From Natronosalvus caseinilyticus (GTDB taxonomy: Archaea; Halobacteriota; Halobacteria; Halobacteriales; Natrialbaceae), in NCBI RefSeq assembly GCF_017357105.1, contig NZ_CP071596.1, positions 682,001 through 746,000 on the forward strand: a stretch of 64,000 bases of DNA, written 5' to 3'. Both the position numbers and the translations under genes were made by a program. The notes under the pieces are model-generated. The model was not told where the DNA came from. It worked only from the letters and a program-made list of their open reading frames with translations, and made no database searches. Below are positions 33,099 to 44,173 of the stretch, piece after piece (within the stretch, counting starts at the first letter, position 1; each line of letters starts with the position of its first letter).

Positions 33099-33278
33099 AT
33101 GCCCGACGATCCGTCACGGCTACACGACCGCCCATCACGCCGCCAGCCCTCCGAACGCAGGGTACGGAGTCGCCAGCACGTCTCCGCCGACGTGGCTCCG
33201 GAATTGCACCTCCCTCCCATCGAATCCGGCGCGTGGGGATCGGTACCGACCGACGATCCGACGGAGGACACACGATGA
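33099..33278 (+). CDS. Short ORF overlapping the next small gene
   Basis: This 59-residue ORF starts at ATG 33099, about 25 bp after a CTTAAG TATA-like site at 33069-33074. The product is Arg/Asp/Pro-rich with a more ordered end (LHLPPIESGAWGSVPTDDP). Its TGA shares bases with the ATG of the following ORF (ATGA), a common coupling arrangement. No homologous family is recognised. The alternative is that only a longer frame from 33077 is used, but that frame is Arg/Pro-rich before residue 65 and looks spurious. Confidence 0.4.
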   Translation: MPDDPSRLHDRPSRRQPSERRVRSRQHVSADVAPELHLPPIESGAWGSVPTDDPTEDTR

Positions 33279-33466
33279 CGAACGCGTCACCCGACGGACG
33301 CCAGCTGGACGAATCCGACGACGAAAGCGACGAAGGAAACGACGGCGGCCGACCCACCCCGGAGGCTACTCGCGGTGAGAACGACACGGCCCACCTCGAG
33401 GACGTCGACGTCGGCGCTGGCTGTACGGAAATCTGGGAGCACCTCGCCGAGCGACGCGAGGAGTAG
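33275..33466 (+). CDS. Small acidic protein with C-terminal WEHL motif
   Basis: This 63-residue acidic protein has a disordered N-terminus (SDDESDEGNDGG) and a compact end, DVDVGAGCTEIWEHLAERREE. The GCxEIWEHLxxxRE end occurs in several small haloarchaeal proteins as I remember them, which argues that the ORF is real. It overlaps the preceding ORF by four bases (ATGA). It is followed after about 85 bp by the DUF7119 gene, which has its own TATA box. Function unknown. Confidence 0.5.
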   Translation: MTNASPDGRQLDESDDESDEGNDGGRPTPEATRGENDTAHLEDVDVGAGCTEIWEHLAERREE

Positions 33467-33518
33467 TGAGGAGGCCCGGATGCACTCCTCGACGAACCAC
33501 AGCGGACCGTCTGGAACG

Positions 33519-33527
33519 CTTTTTAGG
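33519..33527 (+). promoter_or_regulatory. TATA box of the DUF7119 gene
   Basis: CTTTTTAGG about 25 bp before the ATG at 33551 marks a leaderless promoter. Confidence 0.55.
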
Positions 33528-33550
33528 CACGTCGCCCCTATCAGCGGTAC

Positions 33551-34270
33551 ATGACCGACGACCACACCGGAGACCGCCGCGCTCGAGACGGCGATCCCGG
33601 GGACGAGGCTCCGGTCCCGACGGATCGAAAATCGCCAGTCGGCGCACCGGTCATCCGGGGCGACGAATCGATCACGGGAAGCCACGCTCGCCAGGCCGTC
33701 CAGTTCGACCCCGACGATCCGGACAGTCTCGCACTCGCGGCCGAAACCGTCGCCCAGTTCGCCACCGGGCCCGTCGACGAAGATCACCTCTACATGCTCC
33801 GCGGTGCCGCAGCCTGTGCCGCCCTCGTCCGCGGGGAAGGATCCTACAAGACCGCCGCCGAGCGAGCCAGCGACCAGGTCGAGGGTGACGGGACGGTCAC
33901 GGTCTCGTTCATCCGCAAGTGGGCCCGCGTCCACGACCTCCCCCGATCGGTTCGTCGACAGGTCGCCCTCGGCGAAATCGCCCCCTCCGCCGCCAAACAC
34001 ATCGCCCGCGTCGGCGGCGAGGACCGACTCCTGCTCGCCTGGGCCGTCCTCGACGGCGACCTCACCGTTCGCGACGTCCGCCAGGTCGCCAGCCAGGTCA
34101 ACGACGGCACCTCGGTCGAGCACGCACTCGCCGACTGCGACGTCACCCTCGGCCGCCTCGAACTCACCCTCCCAGCGTCGGCCTACCGCGACCTCCGGCG
34201 ACGAGCCTCACTCGAGGGCGTCGATCCGGGAACGATCGTCGCGGACGCCCTCGAGAACACGCTCGAGTAG
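33551..34270 (+). CDS. DUF7119-like protein with a ParB/KorB-like helix-turn-helix
   Basis: The protein is 239 residues. The disordered N-terminus (about 25) is followed by ARQAVQFDPDDPDSLALAAETVAQFATG and EDHLYMLRGAAACAALVRGEGSYKTAAER. The central part (about residues 118-175) reads like the ParB/KorB DNA-binding fold. It has VSFIRKWARVHDLPRSVRRQVALGEIAPSAAKHIARVGG, and then LLLAWAVLDGDLTVRDVRQVASQVNDG. The C-terminus RLELTLPASAYRDLRRRASLEGVDPGTIVADALEN resembles a ribbon-helix-helix segment. No ParB catalytic CTPase motif (GERRxRA) is present. It is probably a DNA-binding protein; its target is unknown. The family name DUF7119 is from memory. Confidence 0.75.
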   Translation: MTDDHTGDRRARDGDPGDEAPVPTDRKSPVGAPVIRGDESITGSHARQAVQFDPDDPDSLALAAETVAQFATGPVDEDHLYMLRGAAACAALVRGEGSYKTAAERASDQVEGDGTVTVSFIRKWARVHDLPRSVRRQVALGEIAPSAAKHIARVGGEDRLLLAWAVLDGDLTVRDVRQVASQVNDGTSVEHALADCDVTLGRLELTLPASAYRDLRRRASLEGVDPGTIVADALENTLE

Positions 34271-34346
34271 CCTCTGGAGCAAGCGTTGCGAACGCACTCG
34301 CTAATCCGCTCGGATAGTTCCAGTCCCGGACGAGCGTCACAATTCC

Positions 34347-35621
34347 TCACCGCGACAGGTACGCCCGCGCCGTCTCCGCAATGACCGCCCCCGCCTCGAG
34401 AACCTCGTTCCACTCGATGGTCTCCTCCGGAAAGTGAGCCTGGTCGATGCTCCCCGGCCCAAACAGGACCGTCGGAATCCCCGCCTCGACGTAGTGTCGA
34501 TTGTCGGCGCCGTAGGTCGCCCCGCGCGGTTCGGTCGCCTCGGCGTCGAACCCTCGCGCCACCATCCCGTCCTGGAGCGCCGAAACCACCGGTTCGTCCG
34601 CCGCGATTTCCGCCGGCTCGAACTGCACCGAGAACCGCTCGATCGTCGGCCCGCTGACCCCCGCCGGCCAGGACGGATCGTCCGACAGCGACTCGAGGCG
34701 GCTTCGGAGCGCGTGTTCGACGTCCGTCACCGTCTCCCCGGGCGCGACGCCAACACGAACCTCCGCCGTCAGTTCGTCCGGGACCGAGGACGCCCACCGT
34801 CCTGCCTCGACTCGCCCGATACAGATCGGCCACGGGATCGGGAACTCGTCGTACAGCGGATGGGAGACGGCCTCGCTTCGCTCCCGTTCGAACGCCTCAC
34901 ACTCCTCGCGAACGCGCTCGAACGCCGGCAACACCGACGCCCCCCGCCACCGTGTCGCCGCGTGGGCCGACCGGCCCTCGAGGCCAATTCGGACCATCAG
35001 GCTCCCCTCGACCGCCGTCACCGGACGCAACTCCGTCGGTTCCGCGACGATCGCCGCGTCTCGCTCGAACGGATAGGGATTCTCGAGGGCCGCCGCGGCC
35101 GCACCGATCCCGCCTTCCTCCTCGCCGACGACGCTCTCGACGACGATTCGGCCGTCCAAGTCGGGGCCGTGGCCAGTATTCGTAGCGCCCTCTGCCAGGT
35201 GACGCGCCGCAAACACGCACACCCCCAGCCCCGACTTCATGTCCGCCGCACCCCTGGCCGTCAGGCGACCGTCGCGCCACCGGGGCTCGAACGGCTCACC
35301 CTCCCACCCCGACCCCGTGGGAACGACGTCGACGTGACCGTTCAACACCAGCGTCGGCCCTGCGTCAGGATCCCCGAACTCGAGGACTCCAGCGACGCTC
35401 GGCCGACCTGCCGTCTCGATGTCGTCGGGGTCGTCCGGAAACGACGGATGCTCGGCCAGGACGGCCGGGTCGGCCTCCCAGGTGTAGGTTCGAAAGCCCG
35501 CCGCCTCGAGTTCCTCACGTAGCCACACCTGGGCCGACTTCTCGTTTCCTGCAGTCGTCTCGAACGAACAGCACGTATCGACGAACTCTCGAAGGTCGTC
35601 GTCCCAGATGCGGAAATTCAT
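34347..35621 (-). CDS. M20-family metallopeptidase/deacylase (ArgE/DapE-like)
   Basis: The protein is 424 residues from ATG 35621, with a minus-strand TATA box at 35645-35651. The metal ligands of the M20 fold are visible: His in LVLNGHVDVVP, bridging Asp in ARGAADMKSG, catalytic Glu pair in VGEEEGGIG, Glu or Asp in IVAEPTEL, and the C-terminal His in GPGSIDQAHFPEE. A dimerisation domain lies between (RIGLEGRSAHAATRWRGASVLPAF). Candidates are acetylornithine deacetylase, succinyl-diaminopimelate desuccinylase or a dipeptidase; no neighbour fixes the substrate. It is convergent with the DUF7119 gene. Confidence 0.9.
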   Translation of the reverse strand: MNFRIWDDDLREFVDTCCSFETTAGNEKSAQVWLREELEAAGFRTYTWEADPAVLAEHPSFPDDPDDIETAGRPSVAGVLEFGDPDAGPTLVLNGHVDVVPTGSGWEGEPFEPRWRDGRLTARGAADMKSGLGVCVFAARHLAEGATNTGHGPDLDGRIVVESVVGEEEGGIGAAAAALENPYPFERDAAIVAEPTELRPVTAVEGSLMVRIGLEGRSAHAATRWRGASVLPAFERVREECEAFERERSEAVSHPLYDEFPIPWPICIGRVEAGRWASSVPDELTAEVRVGVAPGETVTDVEHALRSRLESLSDDPSWPAGVSGPTIERFSVQFEPAEIAADEPVVSALQDGMVARGFDAEATEPRGATYGADNRHYVEAGIPTVLFGPGSIDQAHFPEETIEWNEVLEAGAVIAETARAYLSR

Positions 35622-35644
35622 GTGCGAGACCACGTCGGACCCCG

Positions 35645-35651
35645 ATATAAT
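35645..35651 (-). promoter_or_regulatory. TATA box of the M20 peptidase gene
   Basis: TTATATC on the minus strand, 24 bp before ATG 35621, decides that start over the GTG at 35633. Confidence 0.55.
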
Positions 35652-35702
35652 ACCGTGGGAGAAAGAAACGTTTAACCACGCGTCCCCGAAAGAGGAGCAT
35701 AC

Positions 35703-35777
<75 letters not shown>

Positions 35778-35875
35778 CTTTTGTCACGAGCACATTCGCG
35801 AGTGGCAAAACGGCCCCGTGATTTGAAGTAGATCAGAGAGGCACAGCGAAGCGAGCATTTCTGGGCGTCGTTCAC

Positions 35876-35893
35876 AATCGCGCCCGGCCCGCT
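35876..35893 (+). repeat. Direct repeat, copy 2 (partial tRNA-Lys 3' end, att-like scar)
   Basis: This is an exact 18-bp copy of the tRNA-Lys 3' end, preceded by GTTCA in both copies. The sequences after the copies are also related by eye (TGTCACGAGCACATTCGCGAG against TGTCGCAAACACGTTCGTGAG, written here as two near-identical 21-mers only in part). This is the arrangement left by an integrase acting at a tRNA gene. Nothing resembling an integrase lies in the 96 bp between them. Confidence 0.6.
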
Positions 35894-36134
35894 ATCCTGT
35901 CGCAAACACGTTCGTGAGCAGCGAGTTCGGATCGATCCGGCGCCGTCGACACGAGCGATTTTCGAGTATCGAACCGCATCGGATGCACCCCATTCGGACC
36001 CAGACCGCACCGAACAGCCACAGTTGTCACTCCAGAACGGCCAACGCACACAGACACCGAACACCGAAAATACCCCATACCAATCACGTCGACAAACCGA
36101 TACGCGAACCGCGATCGCCTATAAATTCGAGCCC
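35894..36134. other. Intergenic stretch after the att-like scar
   Basis: About 240 bp of lower-GC sequence containing only short spurious frames; no gene, tRNA or strong promoter was recognised. Confidence 0.5.
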
Positions 36135-37118
36135 TCAACCTCGCAGCGGCATGAACGCCAATCCAAACAGCAGGACGATCGCAATCACTGACAGCCCGAT
36201 TGCCCACCAGAAGCCGTGAATTCGCTCGTTGTGCTCATCGACTGCCTGGTGTTGAGCCTGGAAACTCTCGACATCCTCGGTCAGATAAACGACGTCCTCA
36301 CTCGGGAAGTGAACGCCGTAGGACGTCTGCTCGATCATCACTTCCTCGTTGTGGGCGAGCGACACCTCCGTGACTTCCTCACCGGTGTACTCGAGGGTCA
36401 CCTCGTCCGATTCGATCGTCGTCACCTCGGCGTCGACCTGTTCTTCCATCTCGGATTCGTAGAAGGTCACCCCGTCTCCAACCGCGTACTCCTGAGTGTC
36501 GATATCGTCGACCTCTGTCACGTGGCGAACGACCTCCTGGCCGTCCTCCTCGACGGTCACGTAGACGCCATCGGCGCGCTCGATGAACGTGTATCCCTCT
36601 CCGTCTTCGGAATCGACTGCCTCGATCAGCAGGAAGGTTTCGGGTTGGGCTTCCTCGTCGCTCTCGTTGCCGTCCTCACTTTCGTTGCCATCGCCGGTTT
36701 CGTTGCCATCCTCGGTTTCGTTGCTGTCCTCGCTCTCGTTACCGCCATCATCACCAGCATCCTCTCCCGGCGGCGCATAGATGTAGACGTAGTACTCCGT
36801 TCCCTCCTCTTCGAACTGAACCGTATCGCCATCGTCCCAGGCGTCACCGTTCGCAGCACTCGCACCGGACCACGTCACGTCCGTCGGAACGGAATCGTTG
36901 ACGTGTTCCAACGTCCCCGTTCCGGCAGCCCCGTCCAGCTCGGACACGTTGTACGTCCGATCCTCGACCGTTATCTCGTCACCCTGCTCGAGTTGATGAT
37001 CCGCATCGGCTTCGTCGATCGTCACCTGCGGTGATTCCGCGGTCGCGATAACGGCGTACGCGCCCGCAGCGATCACCATAAACAGGACGGCATAGACGAT
37101 CCCTGCGCGTAATTGCAT
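36135..37118 (-). CDS. Two-TM surface protein with a tandem N-glycosylation sequon repeat
   Basis: The protein is 327 residues. An N-terminal signal-anchor or cleavable signal helix is at about 5-27, and a C-terminal membrane helix at about 303-323 is preceded by HNERIHGFWW. The portion between is acidic and beta-rich, so it probably faces outside. Residues about 127-156 are five tandem six-residue units starting N-E-S or N-E-T. Every unit is an N-x-S/T sequon. Other blocks include FLLIEAVDSEDGEGYTFIERADGVYVTVE. No family was recognised. It stands alone between the tRNA-Lys region and the rRNA operon and is co-directional with the rRNA genes. Confidence 0.65.
   Translation of the reverse strand: MQLRAGIVYAVLFMVIAAGAYAVIATAESPQVTIDEADADHQLEQGDEITVEDRTYNVSELDGAAGTGTLEHVNDSVPTDVTWSGASAANGDAWDDGDTVQFEEEGTEYYVYIYAPPGEDAGDDGGNESEDSNETEDGNETGDGNESEDGNESDEEAQPETFLLIEAVDSEDGEGYTFIERADGVYVTVEEDGQEVVRHVTEVDDIDTQEYAVGDGVTFYESEMEEQVDAEVTTIESDEVTLEYTGEEVTEVSLAHNEEVMIEQTSYGVHFPSEDVVYLTEDVESFQAQHQAVDEHNERIHGFWWAIGLSVIAIVLLFGLAFMPLRG
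36651..36740 (-). repeat. Five 18-bp tandem units encoding N-E-[ST] sequons
   Basis: Five in-frame 18-bp units encode NESEDS, NETEDG, NETGDG, NESEDG and NESDEE in order. Each unit contributes one N-glycosylation sequon in the predicted extracellular part. Confidence 0.85.
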
Positions 37119-37335
37119 GTATGAGGCGTTGTCCGCGCGTCGTATAACGGTTACTAAGTTCTCGAAAGAGCAGAGGCAGGGATAGCGTCCGGTCGAACTG
37201 AACCCACTCGAGAGATCGCGATCGACTGGCCCTCGACGATTCGATGGAGTTGGACCACAGGAATCGAAAATCGACGTGCTCGAAGGATGAGATGAAACGG
37301 ACTACTCGGACGGAACAGGGAACGAAACGGGAAAG
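37119..37335. other. Intergenic stretch before tRNA-Cys
   Basis: About 217 bp between the surface protein and tRNA-Cys. It includes the presumed promoter of the surface protein (TATAACGG region on the plus strand near 37141) and otherwise nothing recognised. Confidence 0.4.
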
Positions 37336-37411
37336 AGCCAAGGGCCGGATTTGAACCGGCGATGGGTTGCTCTGCAGGCAACTGCGTTCGGCCGAACTCT
37401 GCCACCTTGGC
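37336..37411 (-). tRNA. tRNA-Cys (anticodon GCA)
   Basis: Read on the minus strand, the acceptor GCCAAGG pairs with CCTTGGC, with discriminator T. The anticodon stem is GTTGC/GCAAC with loop CTGCAGA, reading GCA. The T arm is GCCGG/CCGGC around TTCAAAT. It is the last gene of the rRNA operon, the normal haloarchaeal position for tRNA-Cys. 76 nt. Confidence 0.97.
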
Positions 37412-37526
37412 GCGCTCGAATGTAGCCTCCGCGTTCGTTTAAGCGTAGCGGTACGACGTGCCCGCTGTAACGACGAAAACCCCCACGAGCGCAGTCGCTC
37501 GTGAGGGTTGAATAGTGTATGAGTGG

Positions 37527-37649
37527 TGTCGGCGGCGAGCCGGGGTTCCCAGCGGGTCTCCCACGCCAGTACTGGCCGAAACGCGGGCGGGCTTAACTGC
37601 CGTGTTCGGGATGGGTACGGGTGGTGCCCCGCCGCTCTGGCCGCCGTAA
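37527..37649 (-). rRNA. 5S ribosomal RNA
   Basis: On the minus strand the sequence starts TTACGGCGGCC and ends GCCGCCGAC, giving the terminal helix. It contains the conserved CCCGTACCCATCCCGAACACGG-type loop (positions about 37600-37622) and the GTACTGG region. The length of about 122 nt and the position after 23S fit. Ends are accurate to a few bases. Confidence 0.95.
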
Positions 37650-37728
37650 CGCCGACTCGCGGAGTCGAACCGCGATACTGCCAGGGTCGGTGTACGGTGT
37701 CCGATGTCTTGGTCTCTGTGACCGTTAT

Positions 37729-37761
37729 GTACGTGTAGTCCAATTAGCGCCTGGACCCGTT
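37729..37761 (-). other. 23S pre-rRNA processing stem, 3' arm
   Basis: GTACGTGTAGTCCA (37729-37742) and TGGACCCGTT (37752-37761) are the exact complements of 40767-40780 and 40748-40757. The two helices are separated by short unpaired stretches, the bulge-helix-bulge form cut by archaeal splicing endonuclease. Confidence 0.8.
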
Positions 37762-37785
37762 CTTACGGGTTGATCCATGCGAAAT

Positions 37786-40700
<2,915 letters not shown>

Positions 40701-40747
40701 TTCTTTCGGATCGGTTGCTACACGAAGTGTAGCGGTTGTGACCCGGG

Positions 40748-40780
40748 AACGGGTCCAGTGGACGCCTGGACTACACGTAC
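40748..40780 (-). other. 23S pre-rRNA processing stem, 5' arm
   Basis: Pairs with 37729-37761 as described for the 3' arm; it lies between tRNA-Ala and the 23S 5' end. Confidence 0.8.
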
Positions 40781-40916
40781 ACACGGTCTCATCTGCCACC
40801 AGTAGACGGCTGGCGACATCGACCCTTCCCACCCACGCTTGCGCGGGGTGGTGCATCGGTTCATTCGGGATCAGACGCCGTACTCGAAAGAGTACGACGA
40901 TCGTCACCCGAGAGAT

Positions 40917-40988
40917 GGACCCACAGGGATTCGAACCCTGGGCATCCTCCTTGCAAAGGAGGCACTCTACCACTGAGCTATGGGCCCA
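40917..40988 (-). tRNA. tRNA-Ala (anticodon UGC)
   Basis: Minus strand, 72 nt. The acceptor GGGCCCA pairs with TGGGTCC, with discriminator A. The anticodon stem is CTCCT/AGGAG with loop TTGCAAG-type reading TGC. The T arm surrounds TTCGAAT. It sits in the 16S-23S spacer, as is usual in haloarchaea. Confidence 0.97.
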
Positions 40989-41010
40989 CCCCCTCTCGGG
41001 GGCACAAACG

Positions 41011-41027
41011 TTAGCCTTGGTAGTTCA
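41011..41027 (-). other. 16S pre-rRNA processing stem, 3' arm
   Basis: GTTAGCCTTGGTAGTTC is exactly complementary to 42687-42703. A second short helix (GAACGGACC with its complement, near 41070 and 42650) completes a bulge-helix-bulge structure around 16S. Confidence 0.8.
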
Positions 41028-41105
41028 AAGGTGCTCGCTCGGCCGATCGAGCGGTCGGTGAACGGACCGCGTGTGGGCTGGGGCGTCGCCCCAGTCCCGG
41101 TCTGT

Positions 41106-42579
<1,474 letters not shown>

Positions 42580-42686
42580 GCTATCCCTCCAGCAGAGCTG
42601 GAGGAGTTGGCGGTGAATGTAGGTACACACTCACACTAAATGGGTCCGTTCGGTGACCAGCCTCGATTAACCGATCGAGCGTCACC

Positions 42687-42703
42687 GAACTACCAAGGCT
42701 AAC
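42687..42703 (-). other. 16S pre-rRNA processing stem, 5' arm
   Basis: GAACTACCAAGGCTAAC pairs with 41011-41027; it lies about 110 bp upstream of the 16S 5' end. Confidence 0.8.
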
Positions 42704-42867
42704 ATCAGATCCCATCTGTACGGCGGACCGCAGGGGTGAGATCCTCATTTCCTTCGGACTACATTGTAGGTCGTCCGGGGTACATAACCCCTTCGAACCG
42801 AGTCCGAGATGATGGAGCGAGTTGAACGCCCCATCGATCACGCGTTCTTTGCGTTTGCATCCGAATG

Positions 42868-42892
42868 CCCTCGTTTACTTAAGGGCGTCGGA
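42868..42892 (-). promoter_or_regulatory. rRNA promoter P5 (closest to 16S)
   Basis: On the minus strand CCGACGCCCTTAAGTAAACG is followed by CATTCGGATGCAAACG. It is the proximal copy of the five promoter units and is less TATA-like than the others. Confidence 0.65.
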
Positions 42893-42940
42893 TCGGATCG
42901 AAGCCGGCGAAGCCGACCTCGTTCACATCCAATCCGAGTC

Positions 42941-42965
42941 GCCTTACACACTTAAGGGCATCGGA
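42941..42965 (-). promoter_or_regulatory. rRNA promoter P4
   Basis: Minus strand CCGATGCCCTTAAGTGTGTA, followed by ACTCGGATTGGATGTGAACG. Same BRE/TATA layout as P2. Confidence 0.75.
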
Positions 42966-43023
42966 TCGCGGCCCGGCCGGAAGTCGCATCCGGCGAGGCG
43001 TTCGCGTTCCAATCTGAACGTCC

Positions 43024-43047
43024 CTAAGTATATAAGGCCGTTGGATT
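43024..43047 (-). promoter_or_regulatory. rRNA promoter P3
   Basis: Minus strand CCAACGGCCTTATATACTTA, followed by TTCAGATTGGAACGCGAACG. A strong TATATA-type box. Confidence 0.75.
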
Positions 43048-43091
43048 GGTGTGGCCGGCGAGGCCGACCACGTTTGCGTCCAATCCGAGTT

Positions 43092-43116
43092 GGCTTATAC
43101 ACTTAAGGTCGTCGGA
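43092..43116 (-). promoter_or_regulatory. rRNA promoter P2
   Basis: Minus strand CCGACGACCTTAAGTGTATA, followed by ACTCGGATTGGACGCAAACG. It matches the known haloarchaeal rRNA promoter form. Confidence 0.8.
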
Positions 43117-43228
43117 TCAGTTCGACGCCCAGTGTAAGGGTGGAATGCAGTGCCAACCTCCGTGCCGGGAAACGGCCAGAGGGGACGTGGCCGCGTGGGC
43201 CACGTCGTTTGCATTCTATTCGAGGAGA

Positions 43229-43251
43229 GGGTTAGTATATAAGGCCGTCGA
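43229..43251 (-). promoter_or_regulatory. rRNA promoter P1 (distal)
   Basis: Minus strand TTCGACGGCCTTATATACTA, followed by CTCGAATAGAATGCAAACG. TTCGACG is the classic upstream element of haloarchaeal rRNA promoters. Confidence 0.8.
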
Positions 43252-43259
43252 ACCGATAG

Positions 43260-43564
43260 CTCTGTGGGAGTCCGCTACCATGGCACGGTTTTTCACCGAC
43301 CACGGGTGCTCGAGGAACGTCAAAATGATAATAAATGTATCCCTCGACTCGGGCCTCGAGTCAGTCCAACGGCGTGGCTGCTCGTCGAGTGGTGTCCCGC
43401 GGGCGGAGGTCGATCGGTCATTCCTCCCTGGCAGGTGGGGTCGGATCGAGTGGTACCCGCGTACGTGGAGGTCGTGCGTGCACGCGTAAGAAGACGTTGG
43501 ATACGCTGCAACGGTGCAAGGGAGAGCGAGAGAGCTATGGCCACGAAGCCGAACGCCTAGGTAT
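43260..43564. other. Intergenic region between rRNA promoters and halocyanin
   Basis: About 300 bp. It includes an AT-rich patch, AAAATGATAATAAATG, at 43322-43337 and a Gly/Arg-rich stretch without a credible gene. The start of the rRNA leader lies outside it. The halocyanin promoter must be in its right-hand part, but I see no clear TATA box. Confidence 0.45.
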
Positions 43565-44047
43565 ATGCGCGAGCGAGCGACCAGGCGGCGAGTTCTCGAG
43601 GGAATCGGACTCGTGACAACCGCAGGACTAGCAGGGTGTCTCTTCGGGGGCGATGACGACGGCGACTACTACGAGGGCGAATCGTTCGTCGCCGAGGACG
43701 ACGAGCCCGGTTTCGGTGGACACCTCGACGGGATCGATCATCCAGGGACCGTCGACTGGACGGGGGCCAGCGGGGAAGAGCTGGTCGTCGCGGTCGGCAC
43801 CGGTCGCGAGGGGATGGGATACGCCCCGCGTGCGGTTCGCGTCGAAGCCGGCTCGACGGTCACCTGGGAGTGGACGGGTGCAGGCGGTCGACACGACGTG
43901 GTCGACACCGACGGTGTGTTCGACAGCGGCGAGCGATACGGCGAGGGAGAGACGTTCTCGTTCACGTTCGACGAGCCGGGTGTCTACACCTACTACTGCA
44001 CCCCTCACCGCCACCGGGGGATGAAAGGTGCACTCGAGGTCGTCTAA
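43565..44047 (+). CDS. Halocyanin-like blue copper lipoprotein
   Basis: The protein is 160 residues from ATG 43565. The N-terminus has a Tat motif (TRRRVLEGIGLV) and a lipobox ending LAGC at Cys25. After an acidic linker, the plastocyanin-like domain carries the type 1 copper ligands His110 (GGRHDVV), Cys145 and His148 (YYCTPH) and Met153 (RGM). It would be lipid-anchored outside and carry single electrons between membrane redox complexes. It is a single gene, divergent from the rRNA operon and convergent with dihydrolipoyl dehydrogenase. Length and motifs fit halocyanins. Confidence 0.92.
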   Translation: MRERATRRRVLEGIGLVTTAGLAGCLFGGDDDGDYYEGESFVAEDDEPGFGGHLDGIDHPGTVDWTGASGEELVVAVGTGREGMGYAPRAVRVEAGSTVTWEWTGAGGRHDVVDTDGVFDSGERYGEGETFSFTFDEPGVYTYYCTPHRHRGMKGALEVV

Positions 44048-44173
44048 GTGCAACGGCTTGTCGAATTTTTCGACCCACGGAGCAAACGGTCACTCGAGGG
44101 GAAGCAGAAAGAGGAGTGAGGAAGAGCGGCGACGTGCGACAATTGGCTACGGTTAGCGGCTATCTGATACCGG

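Noticed and set aside
33077..33466. Single 129-codon gene from ATG 33077
   Set aside because: Its first 65 residues are Arg/Pro-rich and not haloarchaeal in composition; the two overlapping short ORFs are more plausible.
35876..35893. Second tRNA-Lys gene
   Set aside because: Only the 3' end matches; the D and anticodon arms are absent, so it is a partial duplicate.
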